Shown one piece after another: positions 43,744 through 52,264 of a stretch of DNA of 64,000 nucleotides. A program made the position numbers and the translations under genes. Source of the stretch: JBEBSD01 sp040394475 (GTDB lineage Bacteria; Bacteroidota; Bacteroidia; Cytophagales; Spirosomataceae); assembly GCA_040394475.1 (NCBI GenBank), contig JBEBSD010000026.1:10758-74757 (forward strand), written 5' to 3'. The first letter of the stretch is position 1. Each line of letters begins with the position of its first letter. Under the pieces are notes generated by a model that worked only from the letters and a program-made list of their open reading frames with translations, did no database searches and was not told where the DNA came from.

Positions 43744-45549
43744 CTAATCTGCGGTATAGACAAAGTTCATCCGGCCTCCGGGCGCAGTATCCCCGTTCAC
43801 ATAGAAATCCATAATATCGCCGGTCTCCTGCATGTTATCATTCCATTTAAATTCGATATCGACTTTTCCTCCCGGCAGGCTGAGGACACTTTTCCGGATG
43901 CCAAACTCCAGTTTATTGCCGTTTACCGCAAATTTGGATGCCGCCACCTGCTCCCATTCCCAGCGGCCGCCGATGTTCCGCTCCACGATGACCTTGTTTC
44001 CCTTCGGACTTACCCGGTTTACAATAACGTCGTAACCGTTCCATCCCGTCGACTTGTCACGATCGGTATCAATCAGCAGCAGCATCCAGTTTTTGTCATT
44101 TTTAGCGGTAAGTGCATCGGCCGTTTCGACATAAAAATAAACGTTCTCTGCGTCCCGGGCTACTTTTGCCCCTACTATATCATTCCTCCCGGTCGTGTTG
44201 GTATAATACATATTGTAGCGTCCCCGATGGTCACGGTGCCCGGTATTCCCCTTATAGTGCCTGTAATACGGCAACACATCCGCCCATCCGCCGGCTTTTC
44301 CGATGGGGATACTTTTTGCTGCCGATGCACTTTCCGGAGCCGCCATTCCTTTAAATCTCCTGACGTTATCAATGAGCTGAAGGTAATACACATCCCCTTT
44401 GTCGCCCCAACCCTTATTCGGTTCGATATCCCGGCTGCGGTCCCAGTCAAACTGATCAACAAACGAAAAAGGATCGCCCGTCCAGCCATGTTCCGGCAGC
44501 CATTGTCCAGCAATAAATTCGTTCCATCCGGTAATGAAAACCAATTCCGGGTCTACTTCAACCGCACGGTCCCATTGTTCCTGAAAATTCCAGCCATACA
44601 GGTAGCCGTCTGTCCGCGGATCGAACCCTTTTGTCTTACTGTAGCTGCGGCTAAACGTACCGGGCAGGTTAAACGCACTGCAATGCCCGTTGGTCGACGG
44701 TCCTGCGTTTTGTGCCACGCCGACCGTTACCTGCTCATAGTTTCCACCGGGAGTTTTCGCATATCCCGGCTGCGGATAATTGTCCAGCCAGCCCCACTGG
44801 TCATTCCGTTTGGGTCCATCTACATAGTCGGGCTGGCCCGGGCGGAATGTGAAAAAATTCCGTATTTCCTTATCTTCTTCCGAGTCAGTCAGATTATCCG
44901 GATACCCCATAATACACGGTTTTCCTTTCCAGTAAAACCACAGATGCTGGTACCTCCCCGGCTTATAGACATCCCGGTACAACTGCCTCAGGGAGACCAG
45001 GGAATGCGGTGCCGGACCGAATGGGAGCAAATAAGCGATTTTCGGGACATTGACGCCATCCTTCCCGGCCTGGTCCCAGGTTTTCAGCAGTGCTTCATAG
45101 GAATCCTGCCAGGTGATGCTTCCGTTGGTACAGTCGAAAAAAACCGCATCTACTTTTGCATCCGCCAGCATTTCGGCATGCTTGCGCAATACCCAGGGAT
45201 CGGTCGTTTTGTAATACCCCAAAAGCGGCTGCTCCCAGAAGAAAAACCCAGGTCTTTTGCTACCCCAGGCAGGATGCTTATAATCTTTCATTGCTTCCGG
45301 ATGCTGCCGGACGATCTCTGTAATATTCTTCACAGCATAGGTAGTATCGTCGTTCCCCTGGTGCCAGGTCCAGTAAAACATGGCTACTACCTTGTCTTTT
45401 TTTTCAGGCCCTGCCTGTTTGTGCTCCCGCACCTTACGGCCCAGTGCATCGGTTCCGGCCCAGTGATCACTCAGGACGGATTGAGCCTCCGGAACCGACG
45501 GAAACAACATGCAGGTCAGAAATCCTGCAAACATTTGTTTAAAACGCAT
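43744..45549 (-). CDS. Secreted GH71/GH99-like glycoside hydrolase with C-terminal sugar-binding domain
   Basis: 601 residues from the second of two adjacent ATGs. Signal peptide to about residue 23. The catalytic domain (about 45-410) has the GH71/99-like pattern: FYWTWHQG, HAEMLADAKVDAVFFDCTNGS, LWFYWKGKPCIMGYPD, and the ITGWNEFIAGQWLPEHGW segment with the presumed catalytic acid. It ends SRDIEPNKGWGD...YYLQLIDNVRRFKG. Residues about 455-600 (AENVYFYVETAD, LLIDTDRDKSTGW, LEFGIRKSVL) resemble a family-9-type carbohydrate-binding module. GH99 enzymes act on alpha-mannosides, but this subgroup is uncharacterised. It is paralogous to the next gene upstream. Confidence 0.78.
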   Translation of the reverse strand: MRFKQMFAGFLTCMLFPSVPEAQSVLSDHWAGTDALGRKVREHKQAGPEKKDKVVAMFYWTWHQGNDDTTYAVKNITEIVRQHPEAMKDYKHPAWGSKRPGFFFWEQPLLGYYKTTDPWVLRKHAEMLADAKVDAVFFDCTNGSITWQDSYEALLKTWDQAGKDGVNVPKIAYLLPFGPAPHSLVSLRQLYRDVYKPGRYQHLWFYWKGKPCIMGYPDNLTDSEEDKEIRNFFTFRPGQPDYVDGPKRNDQWGWLDNYPQPGYAKTPGGNYEQVTVGVAQNAGPSTNGHCSAFNLPGTFSRSYSKTKGFDPRTDGYLYGWNFQEQWDRAVEVDPELVFITGWNEFIAGQWLPEHGWTGDPFSFVDQFDWDRSRDIEPNKGWGDKGDVYYLQLIDNVRRFKGMAAPESASAAKSIPIGKAGGWADVLPYYRHYKGNTGHRDHRGRYNMYYTNTTGRNDIVGAKVARDAENVYFYVETADALTAKNDKNWMLLLIDTDRDKSTGWNGYDVIVNRVSPKGNKVIVERNIGGRWEWEQVAASKFAVNGNKLEFGIRKSVLSLPGGKVDIEFKWNDNMQETGDIMDFYVNGDTAPGGRMNFVYTAD

Positions 45550-45563
45550 CATTGGTATAAAAA

Positions 45564-45613
45564 TAGGTTGTTAGGTGTTAGGTTGTAGGTGTTAGGTGAT
45601 AGGTGATAGGTTG
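45564..45613. repeat. 7-bp tandem repeat TAGGTGN
   Basis: Seven heptamers (TAGGTGT, TAGGTTG, TAGGTGA), one of them with an extra T. Same family and same strand as 17747-17795. Confidence 0.85.
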
Positions 45614-45768
45614 CGGTGGGTTGGGGGGAGTCGAACCTATGATCCCGGTAAATGGGAATGGGGAACAGGCAATGGGGAATGGGCGGGAAAATCCGGATGG
45701 GAGCCGGCTATATTGGGGTTCGACTCCACTCACCGACCGCCGCCACAGCCAACCGCCCATTCCCCGTT

Positions 45769-45809
45769 CCCAAAAAACAACCGGCCCGGTTCACATTTCC
45801 CAGCAACAG
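45769..45809. repeat. 41-bp direct repeat, copy A
   Basis: Identical to 45868-45908, 99 bp away. It contains a CCGGCCCGG core. Confidence 0.95.
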
Positions 45810-45867
45810 AGACAGGGAACCCGGGGCCAGGCACTTTACTTCCCCGCCCGTTGCCCATTCCCCAATG

Positions 45868-45908
45868 CCCAAAAAACAACCGGCCCGGTTCACATTTCCC
45901 AGCAACAG
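45868..45908. repeat. 41-bp direct repeat, copy B
   Basis: Identical to 45769-45809. Both copies are preceded by a similar GCCCATTCCCC stretch. Confidence 0.95.
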
Positions 45909-45940
45909 CGACCAGCCCGCTCATTCCCGTTCCCCAATGC

Positions 45941-47122
45941 CTATTCCCCCTTAAACCTCCTGATTTCCTCTTGCAGCAGCTGCAGGTACTGGTCTCCCCA
46001 GATTGCATTCGGCTCAATGTCTTTGCTTACTTCTGCGCTATGCTGCTCTCCCGTCACGTATTCATTCCAGGTTCCGACCATCGCAAAACGGACGCCCAGC
46101 AAGCGTGCCCGGGCCCACTGCTCTTTAAAGGTTTTTCCGCCTTCGCGCTTACCTGCCGGAATATAGTCACTCTTCCCTTCGGTACTTTGCGGCCGCCAGC
46201 TCGCTACTACTGTCATGGCTTCGGGCAAGCCTTCGTCCACGGTGAAAGTCTGCGCTCCCCGCTCCTCCCAGCTCCAGTATTTTCCTTCTCTTGTTTTCGA
46301 ATCAAATAAAGCCGACTGTTCCGTCACATACCCGGTCATAAACCGGACGGTAAACCGGCTGTCATCCCAGGGCGGGACAGACTCCTGCCAGGGGGTAGGG
46401 GTCCCGGCGTAGGAAACCAGCAACGGTTTTCCTTTGTACAACTCAAGGAGGTCCCTGTATTCAGGATGGTCAGCATTGTTCACAAACCAGCGTTCCACTT
46501 GATCGGCCTTCCGGGTAAGACGCCCATCCGAGACCCCCGTTCGCTGATTCGGGTCCGGATTTCCAATGAAAATCGAAATATTCGGTGTTTTCTTTCCCTC
46601 CGCCCGCATCTTACTGTACTCTTCAAAAATAAACAGTGTCGACCGCTCGATCATGGCGAAATCCGGGCGGACGTTATCCGTGAGGACCTGCTCCATGCTT
46701 ACCTCATAATCCAGATTATTGGACCAATCGATCCAGATAAAATCAACACCCGCCCCTGCCAGCCATTCAGCGTGCTGCCGGATTACCTCACGATTATCGG
46801 ACAGGTATTTTCCCAATTGCGGAAACGTCCACACGCTCTCCGGCTGCCACATTTCATTGCGGTGCCAGGTTGTGTATGCAATTCCTACACGACGTTCTTC
46901 GTAAGGGACCCTTGGGTAGATTCCAGAGCCTGCACTACTGACATTCAGTCCTTCTGCCTTAAAATCAGCCGGGTGATCCCCGGCCCATTGCCGGGTAGTG
47001 TCCGGATCTTTTTCGATTCCAGCGGGAGGGGAATCCCGGGTACACATGGATACTAATAAAATACCAGCCAGTAAGAAGCCCGCCAGGGGCAAACTTCCTG
47101 CAATTGTTTTTCTTTTTTTCAT
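45941..47122 (-). CDS. GH71/GH99-like glycoside hydrolase, lipoprotein
   Basis: 393 residues from the ATG at 47122 (frame open from 47140). Lipobox LLVSMC follows a hydrophobic signal. The single catalytic domain is paralogous to that of the preceding entry: IAYTTWHRNEMW, HAEWLAGAGVDFIWIDWSNN, LLELYKGKPLLVSYAG, FAMVGTWNEYVTG and the shared closing SKDIEPNAIWGDQYLQLLQEEIRRFKG. The C-terminal sugar-binding module of the paralogue is absent. The WNE motif holds the presumed catalytic glutamate. It is followed by the repeat spacer and the paralogue, and with the propeller protein forms a three-gene secreted set. Confidence 0.75.
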   Translation of the reverse strand: MKKRKTIAGSLPLAGFLLAGILLVSMCTRDSPPAGIEKDPDTTRQWAGDHPADFKAEGLNVSSAGSGIYPRVPYEERRVGIAYTTWHRNEMWQPESVWTFPQLGKYLSDNREVIRQHAEWLAGAGVDFIWIDWSNNLDYEVSMEQVLTDNVRPDFAMIERSTLFIFEEYSKMRAEGKKTPNISIFIGNPDPNQRTGVSDGRLTRKADQVERWFVNNADHPEYRDLLELYKGKPLLVSYAGTPTPWQESVPPWDDSRFTVRFMTGYVTEQSALFDSKTREGKYWSWEERGAQTFTVDEGLPEAMTVVASWRPQSTEGKSDYIPAGKREGGKTFKEQWARARLLGVRFAMVGTWNEYVTGEQHSAEVSKDIEPNAIWGDQYLQLLQEEIRRFKGE

Positions 47123-47252
47123 GGACATTAAGGATTTCAACAGTTTTTTCAGTACGTCCTATATAGGATAAAGCATTACTTAAATAGGCTATTTCCACGA
47201 AATAACCGGATAAAAGCCAAGCCAATATCCCGTACCGTCCTGTATGTCCTGA

Positions 47253-48752
47253 TTATTCTATGATTCCGTTTCCCTGGTTCCGGGGCGCTGTTTCCAGGTC
47301 AAACACAAATCCGTTGACCACCGCATACCGTACTTTTCCCGCCTTTTTCAGAATAAAGGTAGCCGTTTCGCCCAGTCCCGGTACAGCAGGCTGCTGCCGG
47401 CTGCGCAAAATATGCAGGGGCATGGCGGTAAAATAAAGTCCCAGCGCCCGGGTATTGGCATCCGGGGACAACCGTACATAGGTATAGCCTTCTTTTAATA
47501 ACTGCCAGGCATTGAGCTTTCCGATTTCAGAAAGGTTTTTAAAGGGAGTGGGGTAAATCCTGCCTTTTTCCAGGACCAGGCCTTCCGCATCGAGTTCTTC
47601 GCTCCCGTAAAGCGGGTGCAGGTCGCCAAAATCCTCTATTTTACTATAATAGAAAAACTTGTCCGCATTGGCATAATTCACCTCGTTGCGGTTAATCCCC
47701 AGATCTACGGCAAAGGATTTTCCCGCCTGGCGGACTGTTGCGTTCCGTACGATCAGGTCGTGTATCCACCGCCCGTTGACCGGAATTTCCGAGTATTCGT
47801 CCCGGTTCTCCCGGGTATAGCTGTCATCGGCAATCGCCCCCAATGCAGAGAGAATTGCCACAAAATTCAATTGCCGGATAAACTGCTTTTCCGGATCGCC
47901 CGGATAACCGCCCGCTTCAATCAGGATCAAAGTAGTCCCCCATTTCTGAATATTATCGCCGAACCCACGCGGTTCATGATCATCGCTATACCGCGCGACA
48001 TGCCCCGGTATATACTGCTGCAACACCCGGTTCATCCCCACAATCAGCTGCATCGAACGGGTCCTGACTTCATTGACCGACAGTTCAAAGTCGTAGGAGG
48101 TAGCCAGGAAAGAGATCGTTGCTACCTTAGGGCTTCGTCCGGCGGAATACCGGGGACTTTGATCATGCAGGTTAAATCCCACGTCAGGGCGAAGTTCGTC
48201 CACGAGCTTTTTCAATAGCTGCGCTTCCACCGTCTGCCGGGCCACCGCATCCCGGTTCATATCGATTCCCTGGGCCGTACGGCGCTGATACCGTTCGGCG
48301 CCATCAGGATTGAGCATGGGGACAAAATACAAGGTTGTATTTTCCAGCAGCGCTTTCCGGAAATCATCAAACCCGTCATCAGTGGCTTCCAGAAAATTGA
48401 AAATATCAAAACTGGCCATTGTAGCCGTCGGCTCATCCCCGTGCATCTGCGTCCACAGCAAGACCTTTTTGGGCCCCTTTCCGGCTTTTAACAGCTGAAT
48501 CGGGCGTCCTTCGAACGATTCACCTACTTGCTCCACTTCAAAAAGCCCCTTTTTCCGGGCTTCAATCAGCGGCAGGATATCTTTCTGTTTGAAGCGGCGA
48601 TGGGTGAGGGACGGTTCTTTGAAAATGGGATAGGCTTCAAACAAACGGGAGGCTATGCGATCGGACTGGGCCATATTGCAACCGGAATAAAAGAGCAGCG
48701 AAACGAAAATTATAGTATTGGCGAATAACGGCAGGCCCAGGCCGGCTTTCAT
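47253..48752 (-). CDS. M14-family zinc carboxypeptidase, lipoprotein
   Basis: 499 residues from the ATG at 48752; the frame is open back to 48791, but the signal peptide begins here. The lipobox FYSGC suggests a lipoprotein. M14 zinc ligands are HGDEPTAT (His and Glu) and the His of NLHDQ. The substrate arginines are in NPDGAERYQRRTAQGIDMNRD, and the catalytic Glu is in LILIEAGGYPGD. After residue 340 a C-terminal domain of about 150 residues of beta type follows. It probably trims peptides outside the cytoplasm. It lies 42 bp after proA on the same strand. Confidence 0.9.
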   Translation of the reverse strand: MKAGLGLPLFANTIIFVSLLFYSGCNMAQSDRIASRLFEAYPIFKEPSLTHRRFKQKDILPLIEARKKGLFEVEQVGESFEGRPIQLLKAGKGPKKVLLWTQMHGDEPTATMASFDIFNFLEATDDGFDDFRKALLENTTLYFVPMLNPDGAERYQRRTAQGIDMNRDAVARQTVEAQLLKKLVDELRPDVGFNLHDQSPRYSAGRSPKVATISFLATSYDFELSVNEVRTRSMQLIVGMNRVLQQYIPGHVARYSDDHEPRGFGDNIQKWGTTLILIEAGGYPGDPEKQFIRQLNFVAILSALGAIADDSYTRENRDEYSEIPVNGRWIHDLIVRNATVRQAGKSFAVDLGINRNEVNYANADKFFYYSKIEDFGDLHPLYGSEELDAEGLVLEKGRIYPTPFKNLSEIGKLNAWQLLKEGYTYVRLSPDANTRALGLYFTAMPLHILRSRQQPAVPGLGETATFILKKAGKVRYAVVNGFVFDLETAPRNQGNGIIE

Positions 48753-48794
48753 CAGGGTACCCTGTACAGCGCGACAAGGGGTTTTGCACATCTG

Positions 48795-50078
48795 CTATCG
48801 GATTTGTCCGTCTCCTGCTACGATCCACTTTTCGGTTACCAGCTTTTCCAGCGCAAACGGTCCCCTTGCATGGAGTTTCTGCGTTGAAATCCCGATTTCC
48901 GCCCCCAGCCCAAACACACCGCCATCGGTAAAGCGGGTGGAAGCGTTGGCATAGACCGCAGCGGCGTCCACTTCATTCAGGAAGCGGTCGATAGCCCCGG
49001 CATTTTTGGACAGGATCGCTTCCGAGTGGCGGGAAGAAAACGTTTGAATGTGATCAATAGCCTCTTCCAGTCCGCTTACTACCTTCACCGAACATTTATA
49101 ATCCAGGAATTCCATTCCGAAATGCTCTTCTGCGGCATGCTGTAACAGCGGGTAACCCGCCTGCTCCAGGATCGGGTACGCCTCCTCATCGGCAAACACT
49201 TCCACGTTCCACCGGGTAAAATCGGTTGTAAGCAGCGGCAAAAACTGAGACGCGATTTCCTTATCCACCACGATGCAATCCAGGGCATTGCAAACCGACG
49301 GACGGGATACTTTGGCATTGACCACTATTTTTGCCGCCTGCTCCAGGTCTGCGGTCTTTTCAATATACGTATGACAGACTCCCGCACCGGTTTCAATCGT
49401 TGGGATACGTGAATGCTCCCTCACAAAGCGGATCAGTCCTTCCGATCCTCTCGGAATGATAATATCCACATACCTTTCAGCCCGGAGCAGCTCAGCCACA
49501 AACTTCCGGTCGGCGGGCAGCAATAACACCGCAGCAGGAGCCACGCCGAACGCGGACAGCGCTTCATGGATTACAGCTACCAGTGCCTGGTTGGAGGAAT
49601 CGGCTTCCTTGCCCCCCTTCAAAACGCAGGCATTCCCCGAGCGCAGGCAAAGGGCCGCCACATCGAGGGTAACATTCGGCCGTGATTCGTAAATAACGCC
49701 CACAACCCCAAGCGGTACGGCCACCTTTTTTAGCTGCAGCCCCTGCTCGATGGTCCGTTCGAGCAACACCTGACCTGAAGGGCTTTCCAAAAGCGCAATC
49801 TCCCGGACACTTTGGGCCAGTGCGTTCAACCGGTCTTCTGTCAGCAGCAGCCGGTCTTTGCGCGGGTCGCTGTCGTCCATCCGTTCCTGGTCTTTCCGGT
49901 TCGCCTCCAGGATTTCCGGAATACGCGCCACCACCTTATCCGCCAGATAGCCCAGCAATGATTTATTCTCGTGATCGGTCAGGTCGCGAACCGTCCTGGC
50001 TGCTTTCTTCGTTTCCTTTAGCAAGGGTATAATAGATTCCTCCACGATCACTTCTGACAGTTCTGATTGGGTACCCAT
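48795..50078 (-). CDS. proA: Gamma-glutamyl phosphate reductase
   Basis: 427 residues. Reduces glutamyl-5-phosphate to glutamate-5-semialdehyde with NADPH, the second step of proline synthesis. Aldehyde-dehydrogenase fold with the catalytic Cys in RPSVCNALD, PLGVVGVIYESRPNVT and LKGGKEADSSN, and the closing FGLGAEIGISTQKLHARGP. A little longer than the E. coli protein (417) by an N-terminal extension. It follows proB by 27 bp on the same strand, and the two enzymes act in sequence on an unstable intermediate. Confidence 0.97.
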   Translation of the reverse strand: MGTQSELSEVIVEESIIPLLKETKKAARTVRDLTDHENKSLLGYLADKVVARIPEILEANRKDQERMDDSDPRKDRLLLTEDRLNALAQSVREIALLESPSGQVLLERTIEQGLQLKKVAVPLGVVGVIYESRPNVTLDVAALCLRSGNACVLKGGKEADSSNQALVAVIHEALSAFGVAPAAVLLLPADRKFVAELLRAERYVDIIIPRGSEGLIRFVREHSRIPTIETGAGVCHTYIEKTADLEQAAKIVVNAKVSRPSVCNALDCIVVDKEIASQFLPLLTTDFTRWNVEVFADEEAYPILEQAGYPLLQHAAEEHFGMEFLDYKCSVKVVSGLEEAIDHIQTFSSRHSEAILSKNAGAIDRFLNEVDAAAVYANASTRFTDGGVFGLGAEIGISTQKLHARGPFALEKLVTEKWIVAGDGQIR

Positions 50079-50105
50079 GTCTCGTTAATTTAATTACTTA
50101 ACTTT

Positions 50106-51137
50106 TTATAGAATTACAATATCATTTGCATGCGCCACCTCAAAGTTGGTGGTTTTCAGATTAGGGAGCAGCACGGCCGAGCTCACCCGTGCGCGCGCTA
50201 CCGCTATTGTTTCGGCCCGGGGGTTACGGATTTCAAATATTTCTCCCTTTTCAAACCCTCCGGTCACTTCGGTTATCCCGACTGCGAGCAGGCTTTTGCG
50301 CTTCCGGATGGCTATTTCCGCACCGCTGTCAACTACCAGGTTACCCGCTATCAGGCCGCCGCTCCCCAACCAGCGGTTCCAGGCCGAAAGTGTGCTTTTC
50401 TCCGGAAACAATTCGGTCCCTGTCTCCCCTTTCAACGCATTTAGCAGGCCATCCGTTTCCTTCATTCCGAATATTATGACCCGGATCCCCATCCGGGTTG
50501 CTAATTTTGCGAAAGTCAATTTCGAGGCCATCCCTCCTAATCCCAGGGGTGACTTGGTCTCATGGACAAACCGGAACACCTCATTGACGTCATTCACCTT
50601 ATGGATGATCTGTCCGTTTTCATCCAGCAGCCCCCCCACCGACGTACATAAGAGCAGTGCCTTCGCCCCAAAACCCGCCGCCAGCAGCGTAGCAAGCTGA
50701 TCGTTATCCGAAAAGCGCAATTCCCGGTCACTGACGACATCGTTCTCATTCACGATCGGAATGATCCCGTTACTCCAAAGCTCCTGGAACGTACTTTTCA
50801 ATTGCAAAAACTGGTTCCGGTTCGCAAAATGCTGTCGTTCACAAAGCCCCTGCGCGATGTGGATAGCGTACGGCCTGAACTGGTCTGCGTACATCCCGAT
50901 CAGCAGCGGGTTTCCGACAGAAGCCGCTGCCTTGCGCTGGGAAATAGTCCCTTTGTAACGCTTTATCAGCGATTTACCGGCCCCTACTGCCCCGGAAGAG
51001 ACAATAATAATATGGTAAGCGGCATGCAGGATGGCCACCTGACGCGCCACTTCCGCGATTACGGACGCATCCGGCTCTCCTGAAGGATTGGAGATAACCG
51101 CTGTTCCGAACTTGATGACAATAATTGGTTTTGACAC
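50106..51137 (-). CDS. proB: Glutamate 5-kinase
   Basis: 343 residues if the GTG at 51137 is the start. Phosphorylates glutamate in the first step of proline synthesis. Kinase domain: IIVIKFGTAVI, SSGAVGAGKSLI, IPIVNENDVVS, DNDQLATLLAAGFGA and GLGGMASKLTFAKLA. From about 270 a C-terminal PUA domain is present (KSLLAVGITEVTGGFEKGEIFEI). A longer frame starts at a TTG at 51158, but that codon lies within the predicted -7 box (51156-51163), so it cannot be in the message. proA follows. Confidence 0.95.
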   Translation of the reverse strand: MSKPIIVIKFGTAVISNPSGEPDASVIAEVARQVAILHAAYHIIIVSSGAVGAGKSLIKRYKGTISQRKAAASVGNPLLIGMYADQFRPYAIHIAQGLCERQHFANRNQFLQLKSTFQELWSNGIIPIVNENDVVSDRELRFSDNDQLATLLAAGFGAKALLLCTSVGGLLDENGQIIHKVNDVNEVFRFVHETKSPLGLGGMASKLTFAKLATRMGIRVIIFGMKETDGLLNALKGETGTELFPEKSTLSAWNRWLGSGGLIAGNLVVDSGAEIAIRKRKSLLAVGITEVTGGFEKGEIFEIRNPRAETIAVARARVSSAVLLPNLKTTNFEVAHANDIVIL

Positions 51138-51155
51138 GTTAACGCAAGCTTTTGG

Positions 51156-51163
51156 CAAAAATA
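51156..51163 (-). promoter_or_regulatory. -7 element of proBA
   Basis: On the minus strand TATTTTTG, a perfect TAnnTTTG match, 18 bp before the GTG start. It decides the proB start. Confidence 0.6.
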
Positions 51164-51349
51164 AGGATTCCCTTTCTCTCTACGGCTACCTGCAGCCGGT
51201 AGAGAAGGAAAATTCAGGTTTTCGTTTATAATTGCGATTATTTTAACTTCTCGGGACTCGTATATTAAACACCTGTTTACCAATCTATTACAAACAAATA
51301 AAGGTCGTGGTGAGCCCGTCTTGGTGAGCCGGCCTTTCCGACACCGGCT

Positions 51350-51940
51350 TCAGAAGCGAAATACCGCCGGTGCTGCACACGCACGCTGCAAACGCTTGTG
51401 GTAGTCGGATTTCGGGATTTCGATGGCTCCGAAGCGCTTCACATTATCATTGATAAACTGAGTATCCAGCAGCTGGTATTTCCCCTTTCTCAGAATTTCA
51501 ATGAGGTAATGAAAGGCCACCTTGGAGGCATTGCTTTCCTTGTGAAACATCGACTCCCCGAAAAATGCGGCGCCGATCGCTACCCCGTACAGTCCGCCCG
51601 CCAGCAGACCGTCCCGAAAGACTTCCACGCTGTGGGCATATCCCCGTTCATGCAATTGCGTATAGCCCTCAATCAGATCCTCCGAGATCCACGTAGTTCT
51701 TTCATATACCCGGGGGGCCGCACAGTTCCTGATCACGGCTTCAAAGCAGGTATCCACCCGGATTTCAAAAACGTTCCGGTTCAGCACCGGTCGGAGAGAA
51801 CGTACCGGCCGGTACGAATCAATGGGAATAATCGCTCTGGGGTCGGGCGAATACCAATAAATAGTACCATCCGTTTCCGCCATCGGAAACAGGCCGTTCC
51901 TATAGCCATAAAACAGGTCATCCGGATCTATTGCTGCCAT
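51350..51940 (-). CDS. aat: Leucyl/phenylalanyl-tRNA-protein transferase
   Basis: 196 residues from the ATG at 51940; the frame is open 54 bases upstream. Adds Leu or Phe from tRNA to proteins that begin with Arg or Lys, marking them for ClpAP degradation. Family motifs: GYRNGLFPM, IYWYSPDPRAIIP, FEIRVDTCFEAVIRNCA, TWISEDLIEGYTQLHERGYAHSVEV, GGLYGVAIGAAFFGESMF and LLDTQFIND. The length is slightly short, as usual in Bacteroidota. It is divergent from the arginine operon, and no clpA/clpS is nearby. Confidence 0.96.
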   Translation of the reverse strand: MAAIDPDDLFYGYRNGLFPMAETDGTIYWYSPDPRAIIPIDSYRPVRSLRPVLNRNVFEIRVDTCFEAVIRNCAAPRVYERTTWISEDLIEGYTQLHERGYAHSVEVFRDGLLAGGLYGVAIGAAFFGESMFHKESNASKVAFHYLIEILRKGKYQLLDTQFINDNVKRFGAIEIPKSDYHKRLQRACAAPAVFRF

Positions 51941-52086
51941 TTTAATCGATTTTACCCACACATGCTTCACGCCAACCGACCTTCGAAAGTACAATTTTTA
52001 AGGGCTACAAAAAATATTTTCGGCAAGATGGTATGATATACTGATTTTTTTATGAACTTTGTATTGTTTTTAAGACAAACCACCCG

Positions 52087-52146
52087 ATGAATAACAATTG
52101 CTCACATAGCGTTTTTCATACTACTCCCTTCCGATTCAGGCCGTAA
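52087..52146 (+). CDS. Putative arginine leader peptide (19 codons)
   Basis: A short frame ATG to TAA encoding MNNNCSHSVFHTTPFRFRP. Two arginine codons, CGA and AGG, fall at positions 16 and 18, immediately before the stop. The peptide lies 71 bp ahead of an intrinsic-terminator hairpin and 118 bp ahead of the first gene of the arginine operon, the layout of an amino-acid attenuator. Two Arg in 19 codons could be chance, and there is no recognisable Shine-Dalgarno, which is normal in this phylum. Confidence 0.45.
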   Translation: MNNNCSHSVFHTTPFRFRP

Positions 52147-52217
52147 GGCCATACTACTTTCATTTACCTACGCGGTAAAATTTTTTCATCCTGATCTATT
52201 TTTTTAATTCACAAAGT

Positions 52218-52244
52218 ATCCGTTGGTTACGGATGGGTTTTTTT
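52218..52244 (+). terminator. Candidate attenuator terminator ahead of the arginine operon
   Basis: ATCCGT, loop TGGTT, ACGGAT, then GGG and seven T residues. It ends 20 bp before the GNAT ATG, so it can only make sense as a conditional terminator or as the end of the leader transcript. Confidence 0.65.
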
Positions 52245-52264
52245 ATCCTGTTGTTAATCAATCC

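Larger units (their letters stand above)
45553..45940. other. Repeat-rich spacer between the GH71/99-like genes
   Basis: 388 bp. It contains the TAGGTGN heptamer array (45564-45613), a GGTTCGACTCC-type motif (45715-45738) and two identical 41-bp copies (45769-45809, 45868-45908). Open frames here are produced by the repeats and show no protein-like composition. Confidence 0.75.
51941..52264 (+). other. Leader region of the arginine operon
   Basis: 324 bp between aat (minus) and the GNAT gene (plus). It holds the 19-codon leader ORF (52087-52146) and the terminator hairpin (52218-52244). No perfect -7 box is visible; TATTGTTT at 52062-52069 is a weak candidate. Confidence 0.6.

Noticed and set aside
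44227..45588. A 453-codon open frame on the plus strand opposite the GH71/99-like gene
   Set aside because: It is the antisense of a gene with clear family motifs, and its translation has no domain-like pattern.
45618..45738. tRNA gene suggested by the GGTTCGACTCC motif
   Set aside because: No acceptor stem, D-arm or anticodon arm can be drawn around any copy.
45596..46309. Overlapping plus-strand frames in the repeat spacer
   Set aside because: They arise from the heptamer and 41-bp repeats and continue as antisense of the 45941-47122 gene.
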